Assembly (NCBI RefSeq): GCF_000732485.2
Contig: NZ_JAQV02000019.1
Location: 160,736-224,735 of the forward strand
Reading direction: 5' to 3'
Source: Bacillus sp. SJS
Lineage (GTDB): Bacteria > Bacillota > Bacilli > Bacillales > Bacillaceae
Length of the DNA: 64,000 bases
In this document: positions 8,520 to 16,393 of the stretch, piece after piece
Layout: every line of letters begins with the position of its first letter
Position numbering within the stretch: the stretch's first letter is position 1
The notes under the pieces: generated by a model
Database searches by the model: none
Seen by the model: the letters and a program-made list of their open reading frames with translations, nothing else
Told to the model about the DNA's origin: nothing
Position numbers and translations under genes: made by a program

Positions 8520-9515
8520 GTGGAAAAACTTGATATTGCGGAGAGTATGAAGGAGTACTGTATCGCGGGTGCAGGCATTGCCTTAATTCAGGACGGCAGA
8601 ATCAGCTGGAAAGCAGGGTTTGGAGTGCTTGAAAGAGGGCAGGAGGAGAGAGTTACGGCTAATACTATGTTCAATGCTTGTTCCATCAGCAAATTTGCGG
8701 CAGCGATGCTTGCCATGAGACTGGTAAGTGAAGATGTTCTTTCTTTGGATGAGGATGTCAACAGAAGGCTGAAATCATGGAGAGTTCCGGCAAATGGTTT
8801 CACACAACCTCTAACGCTCCGTCTGCTTTTAAGCCACCAATCAGGCATAAAGGATCCAGGCGGAAGTTTTATGGAATTGGATTTTTCAAAGTCAGCTCCA
8901 TCTATTATAGAGATTCTTGAGGGGACAACACCTTATTGCACGGAGCCTGTACATATCCAGTATGAACCTGGTACTGAGTTTCATTATTCAGATGCCGGAT
9001 TTTGTGTGCTGGAGCAGTTGATCCATGATGTAACAGGGGTAGCGTATGAGGAACTGCTAAAAAGCAAGGTGCTGAAACCACTCGGTATGGATTGTAGTAC
9101 GTTAAATGTTTTAGATGCTCATGCGGCAGCGGGCCATGATCGAGAAGGCAGTGTTTTAGAGGAAAAGCACCCTGTATACCCGTACATGGCAGCAGCAGGT
9201 TTATGGTCGAGTGCGGCTGATCTTGGAAAGCTTTATTGTGAATTGCTTAATGCTGTGAATGGAAAAAGCAAGTTGAGTATATCCCAAAATATTGCTGAAG
9301 AGATGATTCGTGCACAGGGATGTTCACCGTGGACAGGATTAGGGGTTTTTGTAAACGGACAGGAAATTTCCTCGCTTGGCTGGGGCAAGGGTTTTCAATG
9401 TATGGGCTCAGTTTATCCCCGTCTTGGAAAGGGAGCAATCATCATGACAAACACGGATACAGGTGTTCATCAAAGGGATGGATGGATTGGGAAGACTATA
9501 GGACGTATTCTATAG
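8520..9515 (+). CDS. Serine hydrolase, beta-lactamase/class C-like family
   Basis: 331 residues. Active-site SxxK as SISK in ACSISKFAAA near residue 60, YSD (the YxN equivalent) in FHYSDAGFCVLEQ, and SHQSG typical of esterase-type members. No signal peptide is visible, so it is probably cytoplasmic. GTG 8520 was chosen as start because GGGGAGGGG lies 5 nt upstream and the preceding frame overlaps natK. It lies one base after the natK stop, so it is probably in the same operon. Substrate unknown; annotated members include esterases and D-aminopeptidases. Confidence 0.85.
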   Translation: MEKLDIAESMKEYCIAGAGIALIQDGRISWKAGFGVLERGQEERVTANTMFNACSISKFAAAMLAMRLVSEDVLSLDEDVNRRLKSWRVPANGFTQPLTLRLLLSHQSGIKDPGGSFMELDFSKSAPSIIEILEGTTPYCTEPVHIQYEPGTEFHYSDAGFCVLEQLIHDVTGVAYEELLKSKVLKPLGMDCSTLNVLDAHAAAGHDREGSVLEEKHPVYPYMAAAGLWSSAADLGKLYCELLNAVNGKSKLSISQNIAEEMIRAQGCSPWTGLGVFVNGQEISSLGWGKGFQCMGSVYPRLGKGAIIMTNTDTGVHQRDGWIGKTIGRIL

Positions 9516-9740
9516 CTGGAGTAATGAGAAACAAGATAAAATGTCATTTTTCCATGCGTTTTGCAGTGGATTATGCAATAGAGGCTTTCCTACAACAATC
9601 GACCTTTTGCAATAGCTTCCGTTTCAATTTGTCTTCCCTTAGCTGGAATTAATTTTTTGAAATCAATGGACCGCGCTCTTCTTTTGGAGGGGGAGCTTGT
9701 ATGATTCGATAATAAATAACATGCAGGAGGACAGAAAGCG

Positions 9741-10370
9741 ATGAAACAATTCCAAAACATCATAGAATCAGCGGAGCAGCTGAATGAGATATGGGGAAAC
9801 CCGGGTAAGCTCGCTTCAAGCAAGGTCATTGACCACTTAGATCACCACTGTATAAACTTTCTATCTCTCTCCCCATTTGCATTGATCGGTACTTCCAATT
9901 CTAATGGAGAATGTGATGTATCTCCGCGGGGAGATCATCCGGGTTTTATCCTGATACTGAATGAAAAGCAGCTTGTTATTCCGGAAAGGCCAGGAAACAA
10001 ACGCTTAGACTCCATTCGCAACCTATTGGAAAATCCTCATGCAAGTCTGTTATGTCTGATTCCCGGTTTGAATGAGTCGCTTAGAATAACGGGGAAAGCT
10101 AGTGTCATCAGGGACCAGGATATTCTGGAGCAAATGCAGGCAAGGGGGAAAACTCCGATTGCAGGAATTGCAATAGAGGTAGAGGAGTGCTTTATACATT
10201 GCGGAAAGGCTCTGAAGCGATCCCAGCTATGGGATAGCGAGAAATGGCCGGCTGCCGGCGAATTGCCTAAAGCAAACGAAATATTGGCGGATCATGCAAA
10301 ATTTGATGAATTTGATGCTAATAGTGTAGCTGCAGCTCTGGAAGAAAGCTATAAGAAACGATTGTATTAG
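9741..10370 (+). CDS. PPOX-type FMN-binding flavoprotein (pyridoxamine 5'-phosphate oxidase family)
   Basis: 209 residues. Split-barrel flavoprotein features include FALIGTSNSNGECDVSPRGD near residue 50 (the GxCxxSPRGD form), RPGNKRLDSIRNLLENP, and LRITGKASVI. This resembles the MSMEG_1061-type subfamily rather than true PdxH. Members bind FMN or F420 and reduce or detoxify small molecules; the substrate is unknown. RBS GGAGG with ATG 9741. Upstream 9516-9740 shows no convincing gene. Confidence 0.85.
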   Translation: MKQFQNIIESAEQLNEIWGNPGKLASSKVIDHLDHHCINFLSLSPFALIGTSNSNGECDVSPRGDHPGFILILNEKQLVIPERPGNKRLDSIRNLLENPHASLLCLIPGLNESLRITGKASVIRDQDILEQMQARGKTPIAGIAIEVEECFIHCGKALKRSQLWDSEKWPAAGELPKANEILADHAKFDEFDANSVAAALEESYKKRLY

Positions 10371-10414
10371 CAAATGGACCATTTTTTAAAGTCTTTTGAC
10401 CGCTGATTCCTTGG

Positions 10415-10534
10415 ATATCGACCGAAATTTAAATATATCGACTGAAATAAAATTATATCGACCAAAATTTAAATATATCGACTAAAATAAAATTATATCG
10501 GCTATTTTTTTGATATATCGACTTTTCGACATGG
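10415..10534. repeat. Tandem array, 20-bp unit, six copies
   Basis: Units start at 10415, 10435, 10455, 10475, 10495 and 10515, each beginning ATATCG; the first four follow ATATCGACYRAAATWWAAWT. Units 1 and 3, and 2 and 4, are most alike, hinting at duplication of a 40-bp dimer. The array lies between two convergent 3' ends (the PPOX gene and the amidase). Confidence 0.92.
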
Positions 10535-10603
10535 AATGACAAATTCCGCCGGCCGTTATGACCGCCAATTATTTAAGAAGCCCAAACCCCTCCAACCCAA
10601 CCC

Positions 10604-10639
10604 AAAAAGGATGCCCCAAAAAAATGGGGCATCCTTTTT
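10604..10639 (-). terminator. Intrinsic terminator of the amidase gene
   Basis: AAAAAGGATGCCCC pairs with GGGGCATCCTTTTT. The T tract is present in the direction of the minus-strand amidase gene, 2 bases after its stop. Confidence 0.9.
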
Positions 10640-10640
10640 C

Positions 10641-11645
10641 CTATTTCAATGCATTAAGCATGTAAGTTCGAGTACTCGGTCCGTACACACCGTCATCTGC
10701 CAGGGAAGCATAACGGCTTTGGAAGCGGCGTACGGCAGCGGTTGTCTGGGGACCGTATTGTCCGTCGATGGAACCGCTGTATAGTCCGAGTTTTTGCAGG
10801 GCGCGCTGAATTTGTTTAACAGGTTCGCCTGATGATCCGTCTCTGTATACTCCTGCAGGCAACGGATAACTGGCAGAGGGCGGCTTGACTTTGCTGAGTG
10901 CGGCATATGTCTGACTGCCGACGATGCCGTCAGCGGTAAGTTTGTTTTTCTTTTGAAAAGCAATGACCGCTGCTTCGGTACCTGCTCCGAAAATCCCGTC
11001 CGCAGTCAAGCTGTATCCAGCGGCAATCAATTTCCTCTGGACATCTTTAACCAGATCTCCCGTGTCGCCTCTTTTTACCGGCAGATTTTCGGAAGCTGGA
11101 GGTGCAGCGGGTGCCTTGCCAAAGTCATTTGCGAGGGAGCGTTTTACGCTGCTGATAAACTGAGTCCATGATACACCATATCGCTGAAAGGCATTGAGAG
11201 GATCCGTTCGCCTTGAAGGATCCAGAGTATAGTGGCCAATAATATGTTTGTCGGGATTCAGTCCGAAGCGGTCACAAAGGTAGGCGTGATACCAGACATA
11301 TCGATTGTATGCCTGCTGAAAATTAATGCTTCCCCCAAAGCAAAATTCTACACCTATGGCTGCATCATTTGCATCTTCGCCAAACCTGCGGTTGTCTTCC
11401 TTTAACCCATATTGAACGTGAAAAGCCACCTCATCCAAAGGGATGATTTCCAAAATCGTTTTATCATCAATGAAGGTGTGGGCAGAAGCTGATGGCTGCT
11501 GATTGTTAAAATATTCACGGTTCTGAGCCGCACTTGTCCCAGGGTTTCCAGTGTCGTGGCTGACAATGAACAGGACTGTCCCTATTTTCCGGCCGGAACG
11601 AGAATTCCCGGTACGAATGTAGGAACGCTGTATAGGATATTTCAC
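10641..11645 (-). CDS. N-acetylmuramoyl-L-alanine amidase with two C-terminal peptidoglycan-binding domains
   Basis: 334 residues. The N-terminal Amidase_2 domain has VSHDTGNP (first Zn histidine), HTFIDD, FHVQYG and HIIGHYTLDPSRRTDP (second Zn histidine and Lys/Arg region). Two PG_binding_1 repeats follow (LVKDVQRKLIAAGY and PVKQIQRALQKLGLY). The architecture matches phage or cell-wall amidases such as XlyA/CwlA. No signal peptide is visible. GTG 11645 was preferred because a GGAG lies 9 nt upstream; the longer ATG at 11660 has no ribosome site but cannot be excluded. No other phage gene is nearby. Confidence 0.88.
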   Translation of the reverse strand: MKYPIQRSYIRTGNSRSGRKIGTVLFIVSHDTGNPGTSAAQNREYFNNQQPSASAHTFIDDKTILEIIPLDEVAFHVQYGLKEDNRRFGEDANDAAIGVEFCFGGSINFQQAYNRYVWYHAYLCDRFGLNPDKHIIGHYTLDPSRRTDPLNAFQRYGVSWTQFISSVKRSLANDFGKAPAAPPASENLPVKRGDTGDLVKDVQRKLIAAGYSLTADGIFGAGTEAAVIAFQKKNKLTADGIVGSQTYAALSKVKPPSASYPLPAGVYRDGSSGEPVKQIQRALQKLGLYSGSIDGQYGPQTTAAVRRFQSRYASLADDGVYGPSTRTYMLNALK

Positions 11646-11721
11646 TCTCTCACTCTCCATGTCTATATATAGCTAGTTTATGTTTCTGGGAAAACAACGT
11701 TCCGAGGATTCGACAAAATGG

Positions 11722-11888
11722 TTATCCACACAAAATTCGCACAATATAGAATAATTCAAGAGTTATCAACGTTATCCACACCTGAAACGACGTGATATCG
11801 ATCATATTGTGGATAAAGGGTTGTTGTCCTTAGAGTGATCCACACATTTTTCCACAATATCAACAGGGGTGTGAATAACTTATGCACA
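11722..11888. promoter_or_regulatory. DnaA-box cluster
   Basis: Perfect TTATCCACA boxes at 11722-11730 and 11772-11780 (+) and 11808-11816 (-). One-mismatch boxes TGATCCACA 11836-11844, TTTTCCACA 11848-11856, TTATTCACA 11870-11878 (-) and TTATGCACA 11880-11888. A weaker TTATCAACG lies at 11763-11771. Seven boxes with at most one mismatch sit in 167 bp of the 437-bp gap between divergent amidase and nagA. No dnaA or dnaN is near, so this is not a classical oriC. B. subtilis carries comparable dispersed clusters that titrate DnaA. Confidence 0.85.
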
Positions 11889-12010
11889 GCTTTTGCAGAA
11901 ATTGTAGAATGGTGCAGAGCGATATTGCTACATAAGAAAAACGTTCGGTTAGTATATACAAATGATTGCTATGAGAAGAGCGTAAAGGAAAAACATAAGG
12001 AGAATTTTTA

Positions 12011-12030
12011 TAACTGGTATAGACAACTAG
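12011..12030 (+). promoter_or_regulatory. dre-like operator for NagR upstream of nagA
   Basis: TAACTGGTATAGACAACTAG closely matches the remembered B. subtilis NagR (YvoA) dre site, whose core is TGGTATAGAC. It lies 53-72 bp before the nagA start, where binding would block transcription of the nag operon. The regulator is encoded in the same operon at 14004-14741. Confidence 0.75.
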
Positions 12031-12082
12031 CTTTCGTGATGATAAAATTTTTGTAAATTCAGAAAGAAGAGGTGCCTGATCA

Positions 12083-13255
12083 ATGCTTGCAATCACTCAC
12101 GCAACGGTTTATGCAGAGTTTGAAACATTCCGGCCTGGATATGTACTTGTTAAAGAGGGAAAAGTGGCAGAAGTCGGCCCGATGGAAAAGTTTCAAATGC
12201 ATTCAGGCTTTGTGGAGCTGAAACTTAGCCAAACAATCGAACTGATTCCCGGGATGATCGATATGCACATTCATGGAGCCGGCGGAGCTGATGCAATGGA
12301 TTCAGAAGAGGAAGCACTTGCAGCGATGGCAAATCAGCTTGTTCAAGAAGGAACTACGTCCTTTTTGCCAACAACGATGACTTCCGATACTCAATCCATT
12401 GAAAAAGCACTTTCTAATCTAGCTGTCTGCATGTCTAGACCTCCTAAAGGTGCGGAAATTCTCGGAATCCATGTAGAAGGGCCATTTTTGTCACCAAAGC
12501 GGGCAGGAGCACAGCTCCCGACTCATTTCTTAAAACCGGATATCGCTCTTTTTGAACAATGGCAGGAAAAAGCAGGCGGAGCGATTAAATTAGTTACGAT
12601 GGCTCCAGAGCTTGAGGGCGGTATGGAACTGGCGGACCATCTTACAAATACAGGAGTTATTCCATCCATCGGGCATTCGGATGCGCTATTTTCTGATGGG
12701 GAAAGGGCGGCAAATCATGGGGTGTGCCAAGCAACCCATTTATTCAATGGAATGAGGGGGCTGCATCACAGGGAGGCAGGAACAGCCGGTTTTGCGCTGC
12801 TGGATCCGCGAATCAAGTGCGAGATTATCGCTGACGGGGTTCACGTTGCACCTGAAATGATCCTTCTTGCATACCGTCTCAAAGGTCCGGAAGGGATGAT
12901 AATGATTACGGATTCCATGAGAGCCAAGGGGCTGGAAAATGGAGTGTACGATCTTGGCGGCCAGGACGTGTATGTGAAAGATGGAAAAGCAGAGCTTGAA
13001 AACGGATCACTTGCCGGAAGTGTATTGAAAATGAATGAAGCGGTGCAGAACATGAAGAGATTCACAGGCTGCTCTATGGAGGATATCGTGCAAATGGCAT
13101 CTGTGAATCCTGCAAAGCAGCTGAATATATTTGACCGGAAAGGCAGCATTAAGCCTGGAAAGGATGCAGATTTGACGGCTTTATCAAAGGATGGAGATGT
13201 GGTGCTGACGATTTGCCGCGGGAAAATCGCTTACCAAAAAGGGGGATGGGCATGA
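12083..13255 (+). CDS. nagA: N-acetylglucosamine-6-phosphate deacetylase
   Basis: 390 residues. It deacetylates GlcNAc-6-P to glucosamine-6-P in amino-sugar and cell-wall recycling. Amidohydrolase metal motif IDMHIHGAGG near residue 60, HVEGPFLSPKRAGA near 130, GHSDA and THLFNGMRGLHHREAG (metal histidines), and the catalytic aspartate in MIMITDSM. RBS GAAAGAAGAGG. The stop overlaps the nagB start as ATGA (13252-13255), so translation is coupled. Controlled by the dre-like operator upstream. Confidence 0.96.
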   Translation: MLAITHATVYAEFETFRPGYVLVKEGKVAEVGPMEKFQMHSGFVELKLSQTIELIPGMIDMHIHGAGGADAMDSEEEALAAMANQLVQEGTTSFLPTTMTSDTQSIEKALSNLAVCMSRPPKGAEILGIHVEGPFLSPKRAGAQLPTHFLKPDIALFEQWQEKAGGAIKLVTMAPELEGGMELADHLTNTGVIPSIGHSDALFSDGERAANHGVCQATHLFNGMRGLHHREAGTAGFALLDPRIKCEIIADGVHVAPEMILLAYRLKGPEGMIMITDSMRAKGLENGVYDLGGQDVYVKDGKAELENGSLAGSVLKMNEAVQNMKRFTGCSMEDIVQMASVNPAKQLNIFDRKGSIKPGKDADLTALSKDGDVVLTICRGKIAYQKGGWA

Positions 13256-14007
13256 AATTAATTGCAGCAGCGGATTATCGAGATATGAGTAAAAAAGCAG
13301 CCGGTATTTTTTTAAAGCAGATGGAACAAAAAAGGCAGTCGGTTCTGGGTCTGGCAACAGGCGGGACGGTTAAAGGGGTTTATTCTGAACTGGTTGAATT
13401 ATTCCTCGAAGGGAAAATCTCTTTTGCAGAGGCGGCTTCCTTTAATCTGGATGAATATTTTGGAATGAAAAAAGAGGATCCGAACAGCTACTTCAGCTAC
13501 ATGCAGGAGCAATTTTTCAGTCATACGGATTTTGCTGGAGAAAGCAATTACATTCCGGATGGAACCGCTGCTGATCCTATAGATGAGTGCAGCCGTTATG
13601 ATCGATTGATTGAACAATCAGGCGGAGTCGATCTGCAGCTGCTTGGCATTGGAGAAAATGGTCATATTGGGTTTAACGAACCTGGCACGTCTTTTGAGAT
13701 TGGCACCCATCTCGTAGGGCTGACGGAATCAACGAGACAGGCGAATGCAAGGTACTTTGAAGTGATGGAACAGGTACCAAAAGAAGCCATCACAATGGGA
13801 ATCGGCACCATTATGAAAAGCCGCAAAATCGTCCTCCTTGCTTCAGGAGGGAAGAAGGCAGCTGCGATTGAGCAGCTATGGTACGGAAAAGTGACAGAGG
13901 ATTTCCCGGCATCCGTACTGAAACTTCATCCTGACGCAACGATCATTGCAGATGAGGAGGCACTTTCTGGTGTTCGGATGGAGGGGAAAGGGGAGCTTAG
14001 CCAATGA
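13252..14007 (+). CDS. nagB: Glucosamine-6-phosphate deaminase
   Basis: 251 residues. It converts GlcN-6-P to fructose-6-P and ammonia, after NagA in the pathway. Motifs: LGLATGGTVKGVYSEL (sugar-phosphate loop), FNLDEYFGM (catalytic Asp), and LLGIGENGHIGFNEPGT (catalytic His). ATG 13252 was chosen over the longer frame because it overlaps the nagA stop and has GGGGG 6 nt upstream. The stop again overlaps the next gene start as ATGA (14004-14007). Confidence 0.96.
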   Translation: MKLIAAADYRDMSKKAAGIFLKQMEQKRQSVLGLATGGTVKGVYSELVELFLEGKISFAEAASFNLDEYFGMKKEDPNSYFSYMQEQFFSHTDFAGESNYIPDGTAADPIDECSRYDRLIEQSGGVDLQLLGIGENGHIGFNEPGTSFEIGTHLVGLTESTRQANARYFEVMEQVPKEAITMGIGTIMKSRKIVLLASGGKKAAAIEQLWYGKVTEDFPASVLKLHPDATIIADEEALSGVRMEGKGELSQ

Positions 14008-14741
14008 TAAAAAAAGATTCTCCGGTTCCCATCTATTTTCAGGTGGAAGAAAACATTAAAGATAAAATCAGTTCGGGTGAATGGAAAAGCGGGGAAGCGA
14101 TCCCTTCTGAGAGACAATTTTGCGAGCAGTATTCGATTAGCCGGATGACGGTCCGGCAGGCCATCAGCAATCTGGTTAATGAAGGCATTTTGGAGCGCAA
14201 AAGAGGGCGGGGAACCTTTGTTTCCGCTCCAAAGCTCAATCAGGAGCTCACAGGAATTACGAGTTTTACAGAGCAAATGGCAGAGCAGGGAAAAAAACCG
14301 GAAACGATGATTATTAGCTTTGAACGAACAACAGCCTCAAAACAGGCCGCAAAAGAACTTGGTCTCACACAGAATGAGGAGATGTACAAAGTGAAAAGGA
14401 TCCGGCTGGCAGATGGGGAAGCGATGGCTTACGAAACTCTCTACATGCCGGTTCATCTCTTTCCTGATATGACGAAAAAGCATGCCGAGGGCTCCATTTA
14501 TCACTACATTGAAAGTGACTGCGGCATGCCGATCCAATACGGGAAGCAGGAGCTCGAGGCAGCGGAAGCAGGCAAAAAAGCGGCAGAGGCTTTGAAGCTT
14601 GCAGAAGGGGCACCTGTTTTGAAAATCCAGCGGACAAGCTTTACGGCAGACCATCAGCCTGTGGAATATACTAAAACCATTTATCGCGGGGACCGGTATA
14701 AGTATGTGATGGAGCTGGAACGGAGGCAAGGGGGACACTAG
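14004..14741 (+). CDS. nagR: NagR/YvoA GntR-family transcriptional regulator
   Basis: 245 residues. The N-terminal winged helix (SERQFCEQYSISRMTVRQAI, residues ~34-53) is of GntR type, followed by a UTRA/HutC ligand domain from residue ~80 to the end. In B. subtilis NagR represses nagA-nagB and nagP and is released by GlcN-6-P or GlcNAc-6-P. Its start overlaps nagB by 4 nt, and the dre-like site upstream of nagA fits autoregulation of the operon. Confidence 0.93.
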   Translation: MIKKDSPVPIYFQVEENIKDKISSGEWKSGEAIPSERQFCEQYSISRMTVRQAISNLVNEGILERKRGRGTFVSAPKLNQELTGITSFTEQMAEQGKKPETMIISFERTTASKQAAKELGLTQNEEMYKVKRIRLADGEAMAYETLYMPVHLFPDMTKKHAEGSIYHYIESDCGMPIQYGKQELEAAEAGKKAAEALKLAEGAPVLKIQRTSFTADHQPVEYTKTIYRGDRYKYVMELERRQGGH

Positions 14742-14742
14742 G

Positions 14743-15582
14743 ATGGAGCTTAATGATTTAGCTGTAAAAATAGCGGATGTTTATAACAGCAATCCAAAAG
14801 TGGATTATATATGGCTTGGAGGATCTGTATCCAGAGGATGGGAAGATTGCTTTTCCGATATTGAGCTTTTTCTCTGCTGGCGAGAAGAACCAAGTGATGA
14901 AGACCGGCTTTTCCCCATTCAAGAGGTCCAGGGAGAAATCATAGATTTTCATGACTATGAAGACGAAGAATGGTCAGAAACCTACCACGCTCTCGGAGTC
15001 AAAATGGAAATCAGCCATTTTTTGACGAGAACTGCAGATTCAGTTTTAGGAGATGTAGTTGACCGTTCATCCACAGATCTTGAAAAACAATGTCTCGCGG
15101 CTGCTGTTTTCAATGGAAAATGCTTAGCGGGAGAAAGCGCATTTCAGAGGCTGATAGAAAAAGTATCCGTCTATCCGGAATCTTTAAAGCTTGCAATGAT
15201 AACAGAGAATTTAGAGCTTGGAAGCAGATGGAGAAACCGGTACGCTCTTGTGGAAAGACAGGATTGGCTCTTGCTCCATCAGATTTTTGTCAACGTACAG
15301 AAAAACGTAATGAGTGTACTTTTTGCATTAAATGAAACCTATGTTCATCATCCGGGGTTTAAGTGGCAGAGGCAGTCTCTTGGCGAAATGAATAGTAAGC
15401 CATCATTAGCAGCGGAGCGCATGGGAAATGTCTTTTTGCAGGATCCGAAGCAAGGTTTGGTGATTTTGGAGGAGCTGTTAAAAGACGTCTATCAATTGGT
15501 GAAGGATGAATGCCCTCACCTAAGTATTGATCATCTCATTCAAGCCAATCAATCTGCCCGTTTACAGCAAAAAAACAGGTGA
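14743..15582 (+). CDS. Nucleotidyltransferase-fold protein (DUF4037-like)
   Basis: 279 residues. LGGSVSRGWEDCFSDIELFL near residue 25-45 fits the minimal nucleotidyltransferase motif GGS-x(n)-DxE; a third acidic residue may lie in GEIIDFHD. The rest is helical, as in antibiotic or tRNA-type nucleotidyltransferase-like proteins. Target unknown. It begins 2 nt after the nagR stop with a good AGG-rich ribosome site, so it is probably the fourth gene of the nag operon, an unusual partner. A terminator follows. Confidence 0.78.
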   Translation: MELNDLAVKIADVYNSNPKVDYIWLGGSVSRGWEDCFSDIELFLCWREEPSDEDRLFPIQEVQGEIIDFHDYEDEEWSETYHALGVKMEISHFLTRTADSVLGDVVDRSSTDLEKQCLAAAVFNGKCLAGESAFQRLIEKVSVYPESLKLAMITENLELGSRWRNRYALVERQDWLLLHQIFVNVQKNVMSVLFALNETYVHHPGFKWQRQSLGEMNSKPSLAAERMGNVFLQDPKQGLVILEELLKDVYQLVKDECPHLSIDHLIQANQSARLQQKNR

Positions 15583-15606
15583 ATGACAAATGATTCACCT
15601 GTTTTT
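15571..15606. terminator. Intrinsic terminator after the nag operon
   Basis: AAAAACAGGTGAAT pairs with ATTCACCTGTTTTT. T tracts occur in both directions, between the + strand nucleotidyltransferase gene and the convergent RDD gene. Confidence 0.9.
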
Positions 15607-15607
15607 C

Positions 15608-16192
15608 TTATGCTTCTTTAACTTCATTAATCCCAGTAACAGCTGGTTCACCTGGCGAATTACGGGTTACATATGTACCGGCAATCAAATCATGCAATGA
15701 GCGCTTATCTTCCCTCACACCCACCATAATGGCACTTGCTAAAAGCATGATTGAGGAAAGCAGCATTCCTCCAATGAAAACAGCAAAAGCTGACATCATT
15801 GAATTGTTTATTGCTAAACTTGGATCCGTGGGGTTGGCTAAGACTTGTGCAATCTCAGTCCATGCCATGGTAAGCGCAATAATGGCTCCGATACCAATTG
15901 GAGCGCTATAGAGAATACCGCTTACCACTGAACGTTTGATCATAGTCCAGAACGTGACGTTTGTCCCGTTCACTCGTAAAATACGAATGCTGACGGCCCT
16001 TTTTCCCACCGTATATCCGTACCAGAAAATCGGAAGCAGAAGTCCATAAAAGAACTGAATACCGCTCGTAGCACTATTCCCAATGCCTTCTCCCATGATT
16101 AAAACCAAAAAGTAACCTATAACTGCAAAAATAATTCCATCAATCAGATTTGCGCCTAAGCGAATCCAAAAGCCTGCAGGATTTTTATGCAT
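15608..16192 (-). CDS. RDD family membrane protein
   Basis: 194 residues with four or five hydrophobic segments. The N-terminal WIRLGANLIDGIIFAVIG contains the R and D of the RDD signature, and a second arginine-rich loop is VGKRAVSIRILRVNG. RDD proteins are poorly characterised; some are linked to ion exchange or osmotic adaptation. ATG 16192 was chosen because AGGAGGGG lies 7 nt upstream; a TTG two codons earlier is less likely. Monocistronic. Confidence 0.87.
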   Translation of the reverse strand: MHKNPAGFWIRLGANLIDGIIFAVIGYFLVLIMGEGIGNSATSGIQFFYGLLLPIFWYGYTVGKRAVSIRILRVNGTNVTFWTMIKRSVVSGILYSAPIGIGAIIALTMAWTEIAQVLANPTDPSLAINNSMMSAFAVFIGGMLLSSIMLLASAIMVGVREDKRSLHDLIAGTYVTRNSPGEPAVTGINEVKEA

Positions 16193-16319
16193 AAGCAATC
16201 CCCTCCTTCAATATAGTACTTTCCCATCATACACTTTAAAAAAACTCCAGGTAAACCAGTTTTTTGGATAAATAGCGTTCTGCAGCAGAAAAAATTTCTA
16301 TGATATGATAAAAAACAGA

Positions 16320-16375
16320 TGCCGATCAGATAAACTGAAGGCTCATCTTTATTTAAAAGTGAGTTTTTATTTTTC
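16320..16375 (+). promoter_or_regulatory. Attenuator-like leader of the threonine synthase gene (shared element)
   Basis: TGCCGATC-AGATAAACT-GAAGGCTC (16320-16344) can fold as GCC/GGC enclosing UCAG/CUGA. The last bases GGCTC begin a second hairpin (CTCATCTTT / AAAAGTGAG) followed by TTTTTATTTTT, a terminator. The same element, TGCCGATC...GAAGGCTC, with a covarying inner stem, precedes yezD at 44541. The element ends 19 nt before the chosen start codon. Confidence 0.5.
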
Positions 16376-16393
16376 ATGGGGAGGCAATTTGTT

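Noticed and set aside
9590..9829. Minus-strand ORF ending RSIDFKKLIPAKGRQIETEA
   Set aside because: The tail looks somewhat protein-like, but most of the frame is antisense to the PPOX gene and no start or ribosome site fits; at most a short remnant.
10415..10534. CRISPR array
   Set aside because: Units are contiguous without unique spacers, only 20 bp long, and no cas gene is present. The same holds for the other arrays.
10641..11645. Part of a prophage
   Set aside because: The amidase resembles phage endolysins, but there is no holin, tail, integrase or attachment site nearby.
11722..11888. Chromosomal replication origin
   Set aside because: DnaA boxes are dense, but dnaA, dnaN, rpmH and an AT-rich unwinding element are absent, so I call it a DnaA-box cluster only.
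16305..16330. SigD (flagellar) promoters at GCCGATC before thrC and yezD
   Set aside because: GCCGAT resembles the SigD -10, but a TAAA element lies only 8 nt upstream instead of about 15, and the motif is part of a conserved hairpin.
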